64,000 nucleotides of DNA from Streptomyces sp. NBC_01445 (GTDB taxonomy: Bacteria > Actinomycetota > Actinomycetes > Streptomycetales > Streptomycetaceae): NCBI RefSeq assembly GCF_035918235.1, contig NZ_CP109485.1, positions 5,691,501 through 5,755,500 on the forward strand, in the 5' to 3' direction. A model generated the notes under the pieces. The model did no database searches, was not told the origin of the DNA, and was given only the letters and a program-made list of their open reading frames with translations. The position numbers were made by a program, and so were the translations under genes. This document shows positions 7,357 through 15,719 of the stretch, piece after piece (within the stretch, counting starts at the first letter, position 1; every line of letters starts with the position of its first letter).

Positions 7357-8742
7357 GTGCCCCGTAGCCCACGAAGTGTCCCCGCCCCCGCGCTCGCTCT
7401 CGTCCTGGCCCTCGGCGCCTGTTCCGCCGCCGGTGTGCACGGCACGCCCGGTGCCGCGGGCGTCCGGGACCCGTACTTTCCGAAGCTGGGCAACGGCGGC
7501 TACGACGCCACGCACTACGACCTCACCCTCGATGCCGACCGGCACCGGCTGACCGGCACCGCCGGCATCACCGCGAAGGCCACCCAGGACCTCAGCGCGT
7601 TCAATCTCGACCTCAAGGGCCTGACGGTCGACGGCGTCACCGTCGACGGTCAGAAGGCCCGGTTCGAGCGGGCCGGGCACGAGCTGACGATCCGTCCGGC
7701 CGAGACGCTGCGGAAGGGCTCCGCGTTCCGCACGGTCGTGCGGTACTCCGGGAAACCCGTGACCATCACCGACCCGGACGGCTCCGAGGAGGGCTGGCTC
7801 CCCACGCAGGACGGGGTCCTCGCGCTCGGCGAGCCGACGGGGTCCATGGCCTGGTTCCCCGGGAACAACCACCCCTCCGACAAGGCGTCGTACGACCTCC
7901 ATATCACCGTCCCCAAGGGCCTGAAGGCCGTATCCAACGGGGAGTTGACGAAGGAGCGGACGGCCGGCGGGCGGACGACGTTCGACTGGCACGTCCCGCA
8001 GCCCATGGCCGGCTACCTGGCGATGCTGGCGATCGGGAAGTTCGAGACCAAGGCCTACAAGACGCCCGACGGGCTGCCCGTGTACACCGCCGTGGACCCG
8101 GTCGAGGCGGCCGCGAGCGCCAAGGTCCTGGCCAAGATCCCGGCCGTCATGGCGTGGGAGTCCAAGACCTTCGGTCCCTATCCCTTCTCCTCCACCGGCG
8201 CCGTCGTCGACCGGCACGGCGACGCCGGGTACGCGCTCGAGACCCAGAACCGGCCCGTCTTCCCCGGCGCCCCTCCGCTGTCCACGCTCGTCCACGAGAT
8301 GGCCCACGAGTGGTACGGGGACTCCGTCACGCCGGAGTCGTGGCGCGACATGTGGCTCAACGAGGGCTTCGCGACCTACGCCGAATGGCTCTGGGCGGAG
8401 CAGCACGGCGGCGACAGCGCGCAGAAGACGTTCGACTCCTACTACGCGAAGGGCAGCGGCGACCCGATCTGGGCCTTCCCGCCCGCCAGGCCGTCGAGCG
8501 CCGCGCACATCTCGGATCCGCCCGTCTACGAGCGCGGCGCGATGGTGCTGCACAAGATCCGCGAGACGGTCGGGGACGCCAAGTTCTTCGAGCTGCTCAA
8601 GAGCTGGCCCGCCGCGCACCGTTACGGCAACGCGGACACGGCCGACTTCACCGGGTACGTGGAGAAGCAGAACCCGGGCAAGGATCTGCAGCCGGTGTGG
8701 GACGACTGGCTGTACGGAAAGGGAAAGCCGGACCACCCGTAG
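7357..8742 (+). CDS. M1-family metallopeptidase, lipoprotein
   Basis: 461 residues from a GTG. A short signal peptide ends in the lipobox LALGAC (Cys about residue 22), so the enzyme is predicted to be anchored to the outside of the membrane. The N-terminal beta-domain is followed by the substrate-recognition strand GYALETQNR, then the gluzincin motif HEMAH at 313-317 with the third zinc ligand Glu336 in NEG (HExxH-N18-E). Glu314 is the general base. The aminopeptidase tyrosine is probably in YERGAM. It is shorter than full PepN (about 850), lacking the C-terminal helical domains, as is common for secreted actinobacterial M1 enzymes. It converges on the M4 protease gene; a weak hairpin (8741-8764) lies between. 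Confidence 0.9.
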   Translation: MPRSPRSVPAPALALVLALGACSAAGVHGTPGAAGVRDPYFPKLGNGGYDATHYDLTLDADRHRLTGTAGITAKATQDLSAFNLDLKGLTVDGVTVDGQKARFERAGHELTIRPAETLRKGSAFRTVVRYSGKPVTITDPDGSEEGWLPTQDGVLALGEPTGSMAWFPGNNHPSDKASYDLHITVPKGLKAVSNGELTKERTAGGRTTFDWHVPQPMAGYLAMLAIGKFETKAYKTPDGLPVYTAVDPVEAAASAKVLAKIPAVMAWESKTFGPYPFSSTGAVVDRHGDAGYALETQNRPVFPGAPPLSTLVHEMAHEWYGDSVTPESWRDMWLNEGFATYAEWLWAEQHGGDSAQKTFDSYYAKGSGDPIWAFPPARPSSAAHISDPPVYERGAMVLHKIRETVGDAKFFELLKSWPAAHRYGNADTADFTGYVEKQNPGKDLQPVWDDWLYGKGKPDHP

Positions 8743-8779
8743 TCCCGGATGGCCCGGCCGGACTTCCCTGCGGTGAGGG

Positions 8780-10417
8780 CTACTTCACGTTCACCGCGGT
8801 CCAGGTCGCCGCGACGGCCTGCTGTTCGGCGCTGTTCGCGCCGTACAGGTCGCTCGCCGCCTGGAGCGTGGCGGTGCGGGCGGCCGCGTAGTTCGTCGTC
8901 GATGTCATGTACGTGGAGAGGGCCTTGTACCAGATCTGCTCGGCCTTGGCCCGGCCGATGCCGGTGAGCGTGGAGTTGTCGGAGGTCGGGGAGTTGTACG
9001 AGACCCCGTTGATGGTCTTCGCGCCGCTGCCCTCGCTCAGGAGGTAGAAGAAGTGGTTGGCGACGCCCGACGAGTAGTGCACGTCGAGGCGGCCGACCGT
9101 CTTGGACCAGTAGTCGGCGGAGCCGCCGTCCTTGCTGGGCTTGTCCATGTAACGCAGCGGGGTGCCGTTGCCGTTGATGTTGATCTTCTCGCCGATGAGG
9201 TAGTCGCCGACGTCGCTGCTGTTGTTCGCGAAGAACTCCACCGACGTGCCGAAGATGTCGGACGTCGCCTCGTTCAGGCCGCCCGACTCACGGCTGTAGT
9301 TGAGGCCCGCGGTGGACGCGGTCAGGCCATGGCTCATCTCGTGGCCGGCCACGTCGAGCGCCGTGAGCGGGTGCTGGTTGCTCTGCCCGTCGCCGTACGT
9401 CATGCAGAAGCAGGCGTCCGACCAGAAGGCGTTGACGTAGGCGTTGCCGTAGTGGACGCGGGAGTACGCGGCCTTGCCGTCGCCCGCGATGCCGTTCCGG
9501 TTGAACGCGCTCTTGTAGTAGTCCCACGTCTCCGCGGCGCCGTACGCGGCGTCGACCGCGGCGGTCTGCCGGTTCGTCACCGTCCCGTCGCCCCACTGGT
9601 CGTCGGCGTCGTGGAAGAGCGTGCCCGTGCCGGACGTCCCGCCGTTCAGGTCGTACGTCTTGTGGCCGCCGCGCCCGCCGTCGGTGAGGTCGAACCCGCC
9701 GCCGGCCGATGCGGTGCTGCCGACCGAGACGGTGCCGCTGTACTCGCTGGTGCCGGTGCCGTTCTCGATGCCCTCGTACGAGTACAGCTTCTTGCCGGTG
9801 GCGGCGTCGGTGACGACGTGCAGCTCGCTCGGCGTCCCGTCGGCCTGAGTGCCGGTCACGACCGTCTCGTAGGCGAGGACCGGCTTGCCGGAGGCGGCCC
9901 AGACGACCTTGCGGACGTTCTTGGCGGCGGCGCTCTTGGCGTCCGAGACAGCGAGGGCCGACTTCTTGGCGGCGGTGGGGGCGAGGGAGGCGTCCGTCGA
10001 CGCCACGGATATCGCGCCCTTGTGCGCCTTGGAGACGCCCTTGAGGTCGCCGTTCTTCGCGGTGTGCGTGACGAGGTCGCCGCCGAGCACGGGCAGACCG
10101 TCGTAGGTGCGCTCGTAGCGGGTGTGTGTCGTGCCGTCGGCGTCCTTGACGACATCGCGGGCGACGAGCTTCTCCCCGCTGCCGAGCCCGAGTCGGCGGG
10201 CGGCCGCCGGGGCTTCGGTCTGTGCGTCCTTGAGGGCCGTGGCCCGCTGGGAGGCGCTGAGCGGAACGGCGGTGGCGCCGGCGGTGCGGTCGGCGGCGGT
10301 CGCCGCGGTGCCGCTCTGCAGAGCCAGGACGACCATCGCGGCCGACGCGGCGAGCGCGGTGGCTCGTGCGGCAGTCCTGCGGCCGGCGGTGCGGGGAGCG
10401 GGGGAGTGGCGTGTCAC
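8780..10417 (-). CDS. Secreted M4 (thermolysin-like) metallopeptidase, preproenzyme
   Basis: 545 residues. An N-terminal signal peptide ends near residue 42 (AATAA); an FTP/PepSY-type propeptide spans about 45-210. The catalytic domain has HEMSH at 359-363 and Glu383 (GGLNEATSD), which fits HExxH-N19-E thermolysin spacing. A C-terminal lobe carries the catalytic-His segment LDVHYSSGVANHFFYL. The protein ends with the usual WTAVNVK and has no PPC or other appended domain. It is exported and self-processed (family knowledge), probably for nutrient protein breakdown. The promoter region has a TTTGAC/GTCAAA inverted repeat. Confidence 0.93.
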   Translation of the reverse strand: MTRHSPAPRTAGRRTAARATALAASAAMVVLALQSGTAATAADRTAGATAVPLSASQRATALKDAQTEAPAAARRLGLGSGEKLVARDVVKDADGTTHTRYERTYDGLPVLGGDLVTHTAKNGDLKGVSKAHKGAISVASTDASLAPTAAKKSALAVSDAKSAAAKNVRKVVWAASGKPVLAYETVVTGTQADGTPSELHVVTDAATGKKLYSYEGIENGTGTSEYSGTVSVGSTASAGGGFDLTDGGRGGHKTYDLNGGTSGTGTLFHDADDQWGDGTVTNRQTAAVDAAYGAAETWDYYKSAFNRNGIAGDGKAAYSRVHYGNAYVNAFWSDACFCMTYGDGQSNQHPLTALDVAGHEMSHGLTASTAGLNYSRESGGLNEATSDIFGTSVEFFANNSSDVGDYLIGEKININGNGTPLRYMDKPSKDGGSADYWSKTVGRLDVHYSSGVANHFFYLLSEGSGAKTINGVSYNSPTSDNSTLTGIGRAKAEQIWYKALSTYMTSTTNYAAARTATLQAASDLYGANSAEQQAVAATWTAVNVK

Positions 10418-10507
10418 TCGGAACTCCTTCTGTGTCCAACGACCCGTGGGTGGTGACCCGTCGGGGGTGGGGGGCGCGGAGGAGAGAGTGACACCAGGTG
10501 CGCTGTG

Positions 10508-10527
10508 TTTGACAGGGCGCCGTCAAA
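10508..10527. promoter_or_regulatory. Inverted repeat upstream of the M4 protease gene
   Basis: TTTGAC-N8-GTCAAA, with 6-bp perfect arms, lies 91-110 bp upstream of the protease start at 10417. On the minus strand TTGACG can serve as a -35. It is a candidate promoter/operator; I recognise no specific regulator. Confidence 0.4.
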
Positions 10528-10625
10528 GATTTAACAGTTCGTGTCCGAATGCAGGTGGCGGCTGTCCGTTATTTGCCGCTTGACAGGGAAGCGTCGGTCG
10601 GGAGAGTGCTCGCCGAGCGCACGCA

Positions 10626-10663
10626 GAAGGGCCCCGGCCGGATATGCCCGGCCGGGGCCCTTC
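10626..10663 (-). terminator. Strong hairpin terminator after terD
   Basis: Sixteen-base perfect arms (GAAGGGCCCCGGCCGG / its complement) surround a 6-nt loop, 34 nt beyond the terD stop. There is no long U-tract, as is usual in Streptomyces. It separates terD from the M4 protease promoter. Confidence 0.85.
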
Positions 10664-10696
10664 AACTGCTGTGCTGCGGCGGTGACTCCGCTCAGG

Positions 10697-11272
10697 TCAG
10701 ACGTTCACGCCGAAGTCCTGCGCGATGCCGACGAGGCCCGACGCGTAACCCTGGCCCACCGCGCGGAACTTCCACTCCGCGCCGTTGCGGTACAGCTCGC
10801 CGAAGACCATGGCGGTCTCGGTGGCGGCGTCCTCGGAGAGGTCGTAGCGGGCGATCTCGGTGCCGCCGGCCTGGTTGACGATGCGGATGAACGCGTTGCG
10901 CACCTGGCCGAAGTTCTGCGAGCGGTTCTCGGCGTCGTAGATCGAGACCGGGAAGACGATCTTGTCGATGTCGGCCGGGAGGCCCGCCAGGTTGACGTTG
11001 ATCTGCTCGTCGTCGCCCTCGCCCTGGCCCGTGACGTTGTCACCGGTGTGGACGATGGTCTGGTCCGGCGTCGCCTTGTTGTTGAAGAAGACGAAGTGGC
11101 CGTCCGAGTAGACCTTGCCCTGCGGGTTCACCGCGATCGCGGAGGCGTCGAGGTCGAAGTCGGTGCCGGTGGTGGTGCGGACGTCCCAGCCGAGGCCCAC
11201 GGTGACGGCGGTCAGGCCCGGAGCCTCCTTGGTGAGCGAGACGTTGCCACCCTTGGACAGGCTTACTGCCAT
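10697..11272 (-). CDS. terD: TerD-family stress protein (calcium-binding)
   Basis: 191 residues, the canonical TerD length. Starts [16 protein letters not shown] with GGAAGGA upstream. Seen: the GLGWDVR strand, DFDLDASA, and the paired Ca2+-binding signature [19 protein letters not shown] around residues 75-95, then [17 protein letters not shown] and [20 protein letters not shown]. TerD proteins bind calcium and are tied to tellurite resistance, phage resistance and general stress or development in Streptomyces (family knowledge). No other ter genes are adjacent, so the exact role is open. Three 9-bp-spaced GTAAAG repeats lie upstream. Confidence 0.92.
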   Translation of the reverse strand: MAVSLSKGGNVSLTKEAPGLTAVTVGLGWDVRTTTGTDFDLDASAIAVNPQGKVYSDGHFVFFNNKATPDQTIVHTGDNVTGQGEGDDEQINVNLAGLPADIDKIVFPVSIYDAENRSQNFGQVRNAFIRIVNQAGGTEIARYDLSEDAATETAMVFGELYRNGAEWKFRAVGQGYASGLVGIAQDFGVNV

Positions 11273-11370
11273 TGTTGGGAGTCCTTCCCTCGTTAGCGAT
11301 GCGTGCGCTTCGTAGACGAAGCTACTCGTACCCCTATGAACGCCAAGGGGGGATCCAGGGTTCCAGGTGT

Positions 11371-11394
11371 CTTTACTTTCTTTACCCGCTTTAC
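11371..11394 (-). repeat. Three GTAAAG direct repeats at 9-bp spacing upstream of terD
   Basis: On the minus strand GTAAAG occurs three times (plus-strand CTTTAC at 11371-11376, 11380-11385 and 11389-11394), exactly 9 bp apart. The nearest copy is 99 bp upstream of the terD start. Helically near-phased short repeats suggest cooperative binding by an activator or repressor. The same stretch is upstream of arfB on the other strand. Confidence 0.5.
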
Positions 11395-11461
11395 CCGGGA
11401 TGGGTGTGCCGCCGGGAAAAGGGGGTGACGCGGTGCGTGTCCAGGCGCGACCATGGAACCC

Positions 11462-11890
11462 ATGTCCGGTCCTTACTTCATCCGCGGCTCGGTGGTCCTT
11501 CCGGAGGCCGAGCTCCTCTGGCGATTCTCGCGGTCGTCCGGGCCGGGCGGCCAGCATGTGAACACCAGCGACTCCCAGGTCGAGCTCCGCTTCGACCTCG
11601 CCAGGACCGAGGCGCTGCCCGAGGTGTGGAAGGCGCGGGCCCTGGAGCGGCTCGCCTCCCGACTCGTCGACGGCGTCATCTCCGTACGGTCCTCGGAGCA
11701 CCGCTCCCAGTGGCGCAACCGCGAGACCGCCGCCGTGCGCCTCGCGTCCCTCCTCGCGGAGGCCACCGCCCCGCCGCCCAAGCCGCGCCGCGCGACCCGT
11801 ATCCCCCGGGGGATCAACGAGCGCCGCCTGCGCAACAAGAAGGCACGGTCGGACACGAAACGGGGCCGGTCGGGGCGCGGCTGGGACTGA
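11462..11890 (+). CDS. arfB: ArfB (YaeJ/ICT1) alternative ribosome-rescue peptidyl-tRNA hydrolase
   Basis: 142 residues from the ATG reading [10 protein letters not shown]; an ATG 9 nt upstream is also possible and neither has a strong ribosome site. The class-I release-factor-like domain carries [14 protein letters not shown] with the catalytic GGQ at about 29-31. The C-terminal tail from about 110 is very basic ([21 protein letters not shown]), as needed to enter the empty mRNA channel. Family role: frees ribosomes stalled without a stop codon, a backup to tmRNA. It is divergent from terD. Confidence 0.93.
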   Translation: MSGPYFIRGSVVLPEAELLWRFSRSSGPGGQHVNTSDSQVELRFDLARTEALPEVWKARALERLASRLVDGVISVRSSEHRSQWRNRETAAVRLASLLAEATAPPPKPRRATRIPRGINERRLRNKKARSDTKRGRSGRGWD

Positions 11891-11919
11891 ACAGCCTCAG
11901 GGGGGCCGGGCGTCGGGCC

Positions 11920-12438
11920 TCAGCCCAACTGCCGGTACTTCCCCTTGAAGTAGGCCAGGGGTCCGCCCTCGCCGCCGGGCAGCGACGCCGTGAGCACCCG
12001 GCCGATCACCAGCGTGTGGTCCCCGGCCGGCACCCGCTGCTCCGTACGGCACTCGAGCGTCGCGAGCGCGCCGCCCACCAGGGGCGCGCCGGACACCTCG
12101 CCGCGTACGTACGGGATGTCCTCGAAGAGCAGACGGTCGCTGATGCGGCCCTTCATCGCGAAGCGGCCCGCGATGTGGCGCTGGTTCTCGGAGAGCACGG
12201 ACACCGCCCACAGGGGCTGTTCGTCGAGCAGGTCGTCCATGCGGGAGCCGTTGCGCAGGCTGACAAGGACGAGCGGCGGGTCGAGGGAGACCGACAGGAA
12301 CGCCGTGGCCGTCATGCCGACGTCCTCGCCCAGGGGAGCCGACGGGTCGTCCGGGTCGAGCGGCACCTCGCGCGCGGTCACCAGGACCACGCCCGCGGCC
12401 AGTCGGGACATGGCGGCGCGGAACTCGTCGTTGCTCAC
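11920..12438 (-). CDS. Flavin reductase-like FMN-binding protein
   Basis: 172 residues from the GTG reading VSNDEFRAAMSRLAAGVVLVTA. The ribosome site (GAGGGA) abuts this GTG, so the true start may be a few codons off; a longer open frame to 12558 has a Pro-rich leader that looks untranslated. Motifs: AAGVVLVTA, GMTATAFLSVSLDPPLVLVSL (flavin-contacting), FAMKGR, HTLVIGRVL and the C-terminal YFKGKYR. This matches the flavin-reductase-like (PF01613) fold, used as the reductase partner of two-component monooxygenases. No monooxygenase is adjacent, so the partner is unknown. Confidence 0.85.
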   Translation of the reverse strand: MSNDEFRAAMSRLAAGVVLVTAREVPLDPDDPSAPLGEDVGMTATAFLSVSLDPPLVLVSLRNGSRMDDLLDEQPLWAVSVLSENQRHIAGRFAMKGRISDRLLFEDIPYVRGEVSGAPLVGGALATLECRTEQRVPAGDHTLVIGRVLTASLPGGEGGPLAYFKGKYRQLG

Positions 12439-12723
12439 TCCCTCAGCATGCCCGGCCAGGGCGGGTGCGGGGACGAAAGCGCCAGGGGGGTATGTGGGGG
12501 TCGTGCGGGCGGTGGGGGAGAGCGGGGGATTCTTCAGCGGCGGGGGAGTCTTCAGCACGTCTCGACGCTAGCTTCGGTGCCGTGCCCGCCACATCGGGCC
12601 TTGGGCCGAGGCCGGTCCTAGGACCTGTGGTGGATCTCGTCCGGATATGGAGGTGTTCGGGGGTGTTTTTCGTTCAGGAAGTGCAGGGGGCGTGCGCCGG
12701 AGCGCTCCTCAACCCTTCATCTC

Positions 12724-12747
12724 CTCCTGTGACTTGAGTCACAGGAG
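12724..12747. promoter_or_regulatory. Crp-type palindrome upstream of cdgB
   Basis: Eleven-base perfect arms around TG, centred at 12735/12736, contain TGTGACTTGAGTCACA (12728-12743). This is an exact TGTGA-N6-TCACA CRP site and also fits the S. coelicolor Crp consensus GTG-N6-GNCAC. It lies about 145-168 bp upstream of the cdgB ATG and 12 bp before the BldD-like box. Binding is predicted from sequence only. Confidence 0.75.
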
Positions 12748-12758
12748 CCATATTTTGT

Positions 12759-12771
12759 TGACCCTGTGTAC
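12759..12771 (+). promoter_or_regulatory. bldD box: BldD-box-like site upstream of cdgB
   Basis: TGACCCTGTGTAC matches the BldD consensus TNACNCWGNGTNA at every defined position except the last (C for A). BldD with c-di-GMP represses developmental genes, and cdgB of S. coelicolor is, from memory, a reported BldD target. The distance to the ATG at 12892 is 121 bp. Confidence 0.65.
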
Positions 12772-12891
12772 CGGGTGGACAGCTCGCTGTGATTCAGTGG
12801 CGGAGACACTGCAACAAGAGCGTGCATACGCGCGTGCGGAATCGGCGATCAGAATTCTGGAGTGCTGTCGAGGTCTCGGGGAGAGCTGAGC

Positions 12892-14601
12892 ATGGAGACC
12901 GAGTCGGAGCCGTACGTCCGTCTTGCGACCCTGCGGCAGCTTCACCAGGTGATGGCGGACATGAACACCGCCCGCAGCCTGGCAGACACCCTGCAGACGG
13001 TCTCCGACGGAGTCGTGAACGGCCTCGGATTCGAGCTGGCCTGCGTCAATCTCGTGCGCCCCGACGGTGACCTCGTCGTCGCCGCCTTCTCCGGCGACTC
13101 CTCCGCCGAAGCCCTCATCACCGGCCGGGTCGGCTCCCGTGCCTCCTGGGACCGTCGCCTGTCCATGGGCGAGGCCTGGGGCGACCTGCGGTTCATCCCG
13201 CACACCGAGGGCTGGGTCCTCGACGAGGACGACGTACCGCAGTGGTTCACCGACGGGCCGCCGCCCCGCTTCGAGGACGAGTGGCACCCGTCGGACCGCC
13301 TCTTCGCCCCGATGTACGCCACCGGCGGCTCCGGCGGCGAACTCCTCGGCGTGATCTCCGCCGACCGCCCGCGCAACGGCAGGCGCCCCGGCGCCTGGGG
13401 CCGCGAGGCCCTGCAGATGTACGCCTTCCAGGCCGCCATCGCCATCAGCAACGCACGGCTGCGCGCCAACATGCAGCGCGCCCTGGTCCGGCTCGAACGC
13501 GAGCAGCAGGCCCTGCGCGCCAGCGAGGAGTCCTTCCGCCAGGCCTTCGAGTACGCGCCCAGCGGCATGGCCATCGCCGAGATGGGCGGCGACCAGCACG
13601 GGCGGCTCCTGCGCACGAACGACGCCCTGTGCCGGTTGCTCAGCCGCCCGGCGTCCGCCATGCGCCGCTACTCGTTCTCCGACCTCGTCCACCCCGAGGA
13701 CATCGGCACGCTGCTGCGCACCTCCGCCGAGGGCGGCCGCGCCGAGCTGCGCCTCGGACGGCGCGACGGCACCTATGTGTGGGTGTCCCTGCGGAACTCG
13801 GTGGTGGCCGACGCCGCCGACGGGCCGCGCTTCCTGCTCACCCACGTCGAGGACATCGAGGAGCGCAAGCGCCGCGAACTGCATCTCGCGCACCGCGCGT
13901 CCCACGACTCCCTCACCGGCCTGCCGAACTCGGCGGAGCTGCGCTCCCGCCTCTCGGCCCGCTTGTGCCGCCGCCCCCAGCTGCCCGAGCCGAGCGCCGT
14001 GGACTCCCTGGACGCGGCGTACGGGGACCGCACCGGCGGCTCGTACGACACGAACGGGCACGGATTCGACTTCGCGGGGGCCGCTGCCGCCGTGGCCGGA
14101 CAGCAGAACGGCGGGTCCGGGCCCTCCGGCGGGATCTACGACGACTATGGCTTCGATCACCACGTCCATATCGACGCGCCCGAGGGGGACACCGACGACG
14201 GCACGAAGGGCCTGGCGGTCCTCTTCTGCGACCTGGACGGCTTCAAGTCGATCAACGACCGGTTCGGGCACCACACCGGAGACGTCGTCCTGATCGAGGT
14301 CGCACGGCGGCTGACCAGCGGTGTCCGTGACGGGGACACCGTCGCGAGGCTCGGTGGCGACGAGTTCGTCGTGCTCGCCGACGGGCTCGGCCGGGCCGAT
14401 GCAGAGGACCTCGCCGTCCGTCTGCGGAACGCGATCATTCCACCCATCCGGGTCGACGGAAGAGCGGTTCGTGTGGGCGCCAGTTTCGGCATCGGCTGGG
14501 CGCACTGCGGGATGACGGCCGACGAGGTGTTGAAATCCGCTGACCAGCGGATGTACATCGAGAAAAGGTCGCGTGCCAAGCAGCACCGACGGGCCGGATG
14601 A
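12892..14601 (+). CDS. cdgB: Diguanylate cyclase CdgB (GAF-PAS-GGDEF)
   Basis: 569 residues from the ATG reading METESEPYVRL. GAF domain about 20-205; PAS/PAC about 210-330 (ESFRQAFEYAPSGMAIAEM; HPEDI; HVEDIEERKRRE); then GGDEF. The active-site GGDEF is at 488-492 and the inhibitory RxxD I-site at 479-482 (RDGD), so an active, product-inhibited c-di-GMP synthase is expected. No EAL domain, no membrane segment. Odd: about 75 residues rich in Gly/Asp/His (about 360-437) split the start of the GGDEF domain (HDSLTGLPN) from its core strand (LAVLFCDLDGFKSIND). S. coelicolor CdgB (SCO4281 from memory) has this domain order and controls development. Confidence 0.93.
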   Translation: METESEPYVRLATLRQLHQVMADMNTARSLADTLQTVSDGVVNGLGFELACVNLVRPDGDLVVAAFSGDSSAEALITGRVGSRASWDRRLSMGEAWGDLRFIPHTEGWVLDEDDVPQWFTDGPPPRFEDEWHPSDRLFAPMYATGGSGGELLGVISADRPRNGRRPGAWGREALQMYAFQAAIAISNARLRANMQRALVRLEREQQALRASEESFRQAFEYAPSGMAIAEMGGDQHGRLLRTNDALCRLLSRPASAMRRYSFSDLVHPEDIGTLLRTSAEGGRAELRLGRRDGTYVWVSLRNSVVADAADGPRFLLTHVEDIEERKRRELHLAHRASHDSLTGLPNSAELRSRLSARLCRRPQLPEPSAVDSLDAAYGDRTGGSYDTNGHGFDFAGAAAAVAGQQNGGSGPSGGIYDDYGFDHHVHIDAPEGDTDDGTKGLAVLFCDLDGFKSINDRFGHHTGDVVLIEVARRLTSGVRDGDTVARLGGDEFVVLADGLGRADAEDLAVRLRNAIIPPIRVDGRAVRVGASFGIGWAHCGMTADEVLKSADQRMYIEKRSRAKQHRRAG

Positions 14602-14699
14602 TCTCCTTCCGCGGGTATCGGTGAGGTCAACGCCACCCCTTCGGACCACTCCCACCGGGTACGCTCGCCGGGTAAGCGATACGTAGGGAGTGATCAGGG

Positions 14700-15668
14700 A
14701 TGGCGCCCGCTGACAACGGCGAGGGCACGCCCGCGGACGACGATCCGTTCGGCTATCTGTACGCCGACGGGCAGGCGGCCGGGGCGACACCGCCCAGCGG
14801 GGGCGGCGGCTACGGCTACCCGGGTCCCCGGTCCTACCACCAGGTCCGGCCGGTCGGTGAGCGCCAGTACGGGCAGCAGCCGCAGCAGGCGCCGACCGCC
14901 GCGTACGGGCAGGCGCCCCCGCAGCAGCAGCCCCAGGGCTACGGCCAGCCGAACGCGCACTACTCGGCCCCCGAGACGCTGCCCGGCGGCGCGCCGACCA
15001 CGGTGACGCCCACGCAGCACGGCGGTGGCGGCGGCCGGGGCCGCGGGCCCAACACCAAGGGCCTGCTCATCGGCGCGCTCGCCGTCGTGGCGGCCGTGGT
15101 CATCGGCATCGGGGTCGCGGTCCTCGGCGGCGACTCGAACGACGACGCGAAGGGCGGCGACGCGGGCGGGCAGCCGTCCGGCGGCTCGCAGTCGGTCCAG
15201 CCGAGCGAGACGGCCTCCAAGAAGGCCGACGAGCCGGTCGACCTGCCGAAGACGGATGCCAAGGCGCTGAAGCTCGAGGGCGGCACGGCCACCGCGTCGG
15301 ACGTCAAGGGCGCCAAGGCCGACGGCGGCACCTATGTGGCCGGCTTCAACCAGGTGGGCGCCAAGCTCACCTGGACGGTCAACGGCATCCCGAAGGACGG
15401 CGCGTACAGCCTGCGCGTCAACTACGGAGTGCCCGGCAAGAACGCCAACGCGACCATCACGGTCAACGGCAAGGTGCAGACCCGCCCGCTCAACATGGAG
15501 AACTTCTCCGACGCCAAGGAAGGCGACTGGGAGAAGGGGTGGACCAACACCTGGTCCGTCGTCCAGCTCAGCAAGGGCACGAACGCGATCTCGATCTCGT
15601 GCGAGCAGGGCAACCAGTGCGACGCCAACTTCGACCAGATGTGGCTGGTCAAGGGCGCCAACGGCTGA
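14700..15668 (+). CDS. Membrane-anchored carbohydrate-binding-module protein (CBM35/CBM6-like)
   Basis: 322 residues. N-terminal about 115 residues are a cytoplasmic, Gly/Pro/Gln/Tyr-rich low-complexity tail, followed by one membrane helix (LLIGALAVVAAVVIGIGVAV, about 121-140). A Ser/Lys-rich linker leads to a C-terminal beta-sandwich from about 185: KLEGGTATASDVKGAKADGGTYVAGFNQVGAKLTWTV, the pattern of CBM35/CBM6 modules that bind uronic acids or other glycans. No catalytic domain is present. It follows cdgB on the same strand after 98 bp and may be co-transcribed, which would tie c-di-GMP to a cell-surface glycan binder; that link is inference. Confidence 0.75.
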   Translation: MAPADNGEGTPADDDPFGYLYADGQAAGATPPSGGGGYGYPGPRSYHQVRPVGERQYGQQPQQAPTAAYGQAPPQQQPQGYGQPNAHYSAPETLPGGAPTTVTPTQHGGGGGRGRGPNTKGLLIGALAVVAAVVIGIGVAVLGGDSNDDAKGGDAGGQPSGGSQSVQPSETASKKADEPVDLPKTDAKALKLEGGTATASDVKGAKADGGTYVAGFNQVGAKLTWTVNGIPKDGAYSLRVNYGVPGKNANATITVNGKVQTRPLNMENFSDAKEGDWEKGWTNTWSVVQLSKGTNAISISCEQGNQCDANFDQMWLVKGANG

Positions 15669-15683
15669 TCGACAGAGGCTTGC

Positions 15684-15719
15684 CGACAGCGGCCTGGGGC
15701 GTGCCCTAGGCCGCTGTCG
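15684..15719. terminator. Bidirectional terminator between convergent genes
   Basis: Arms CGACAGCGGCCT (15684-15695) and AGGCCGCTGTCG (15708-15719) pair perfectly, with further GGGC/GCCC pairing inside. It lies just after the CBM-protein stop and reaches into the stop codon of the convergent PfkB gene. Confidence 0.8.

Larger units (their letters stand above)
12439..12891. other. 453-bp intergenic region carrying the cdgB control sites
   Basis: No convincing gene here. It holds the upstream region of the flavin-reductase gene (left part) and, from about 12720, the cdgB promoter region with the Crp-type palindrome and BldD-like box listed separately. The distance from the palindrome to the cdgB ATG (about 145 bp) leaves room for a long 5' leader. 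Confidence 0.7.

Noticed and set aside
10697..11272. A tellurite-resistance operon
   Set aside because: Only one TerD is present, flanked by unrelated genes; TerD paralogues are common general stress proteins in Streptomyces.
12724..12747. Transcription terminator for a gene upstream of cdgB
   Set aside because: The 2-nt centre is too short for a stable RNA hairpin loop, no gene on the plus strand ends nearby, and the sequence is an exact Crp site.
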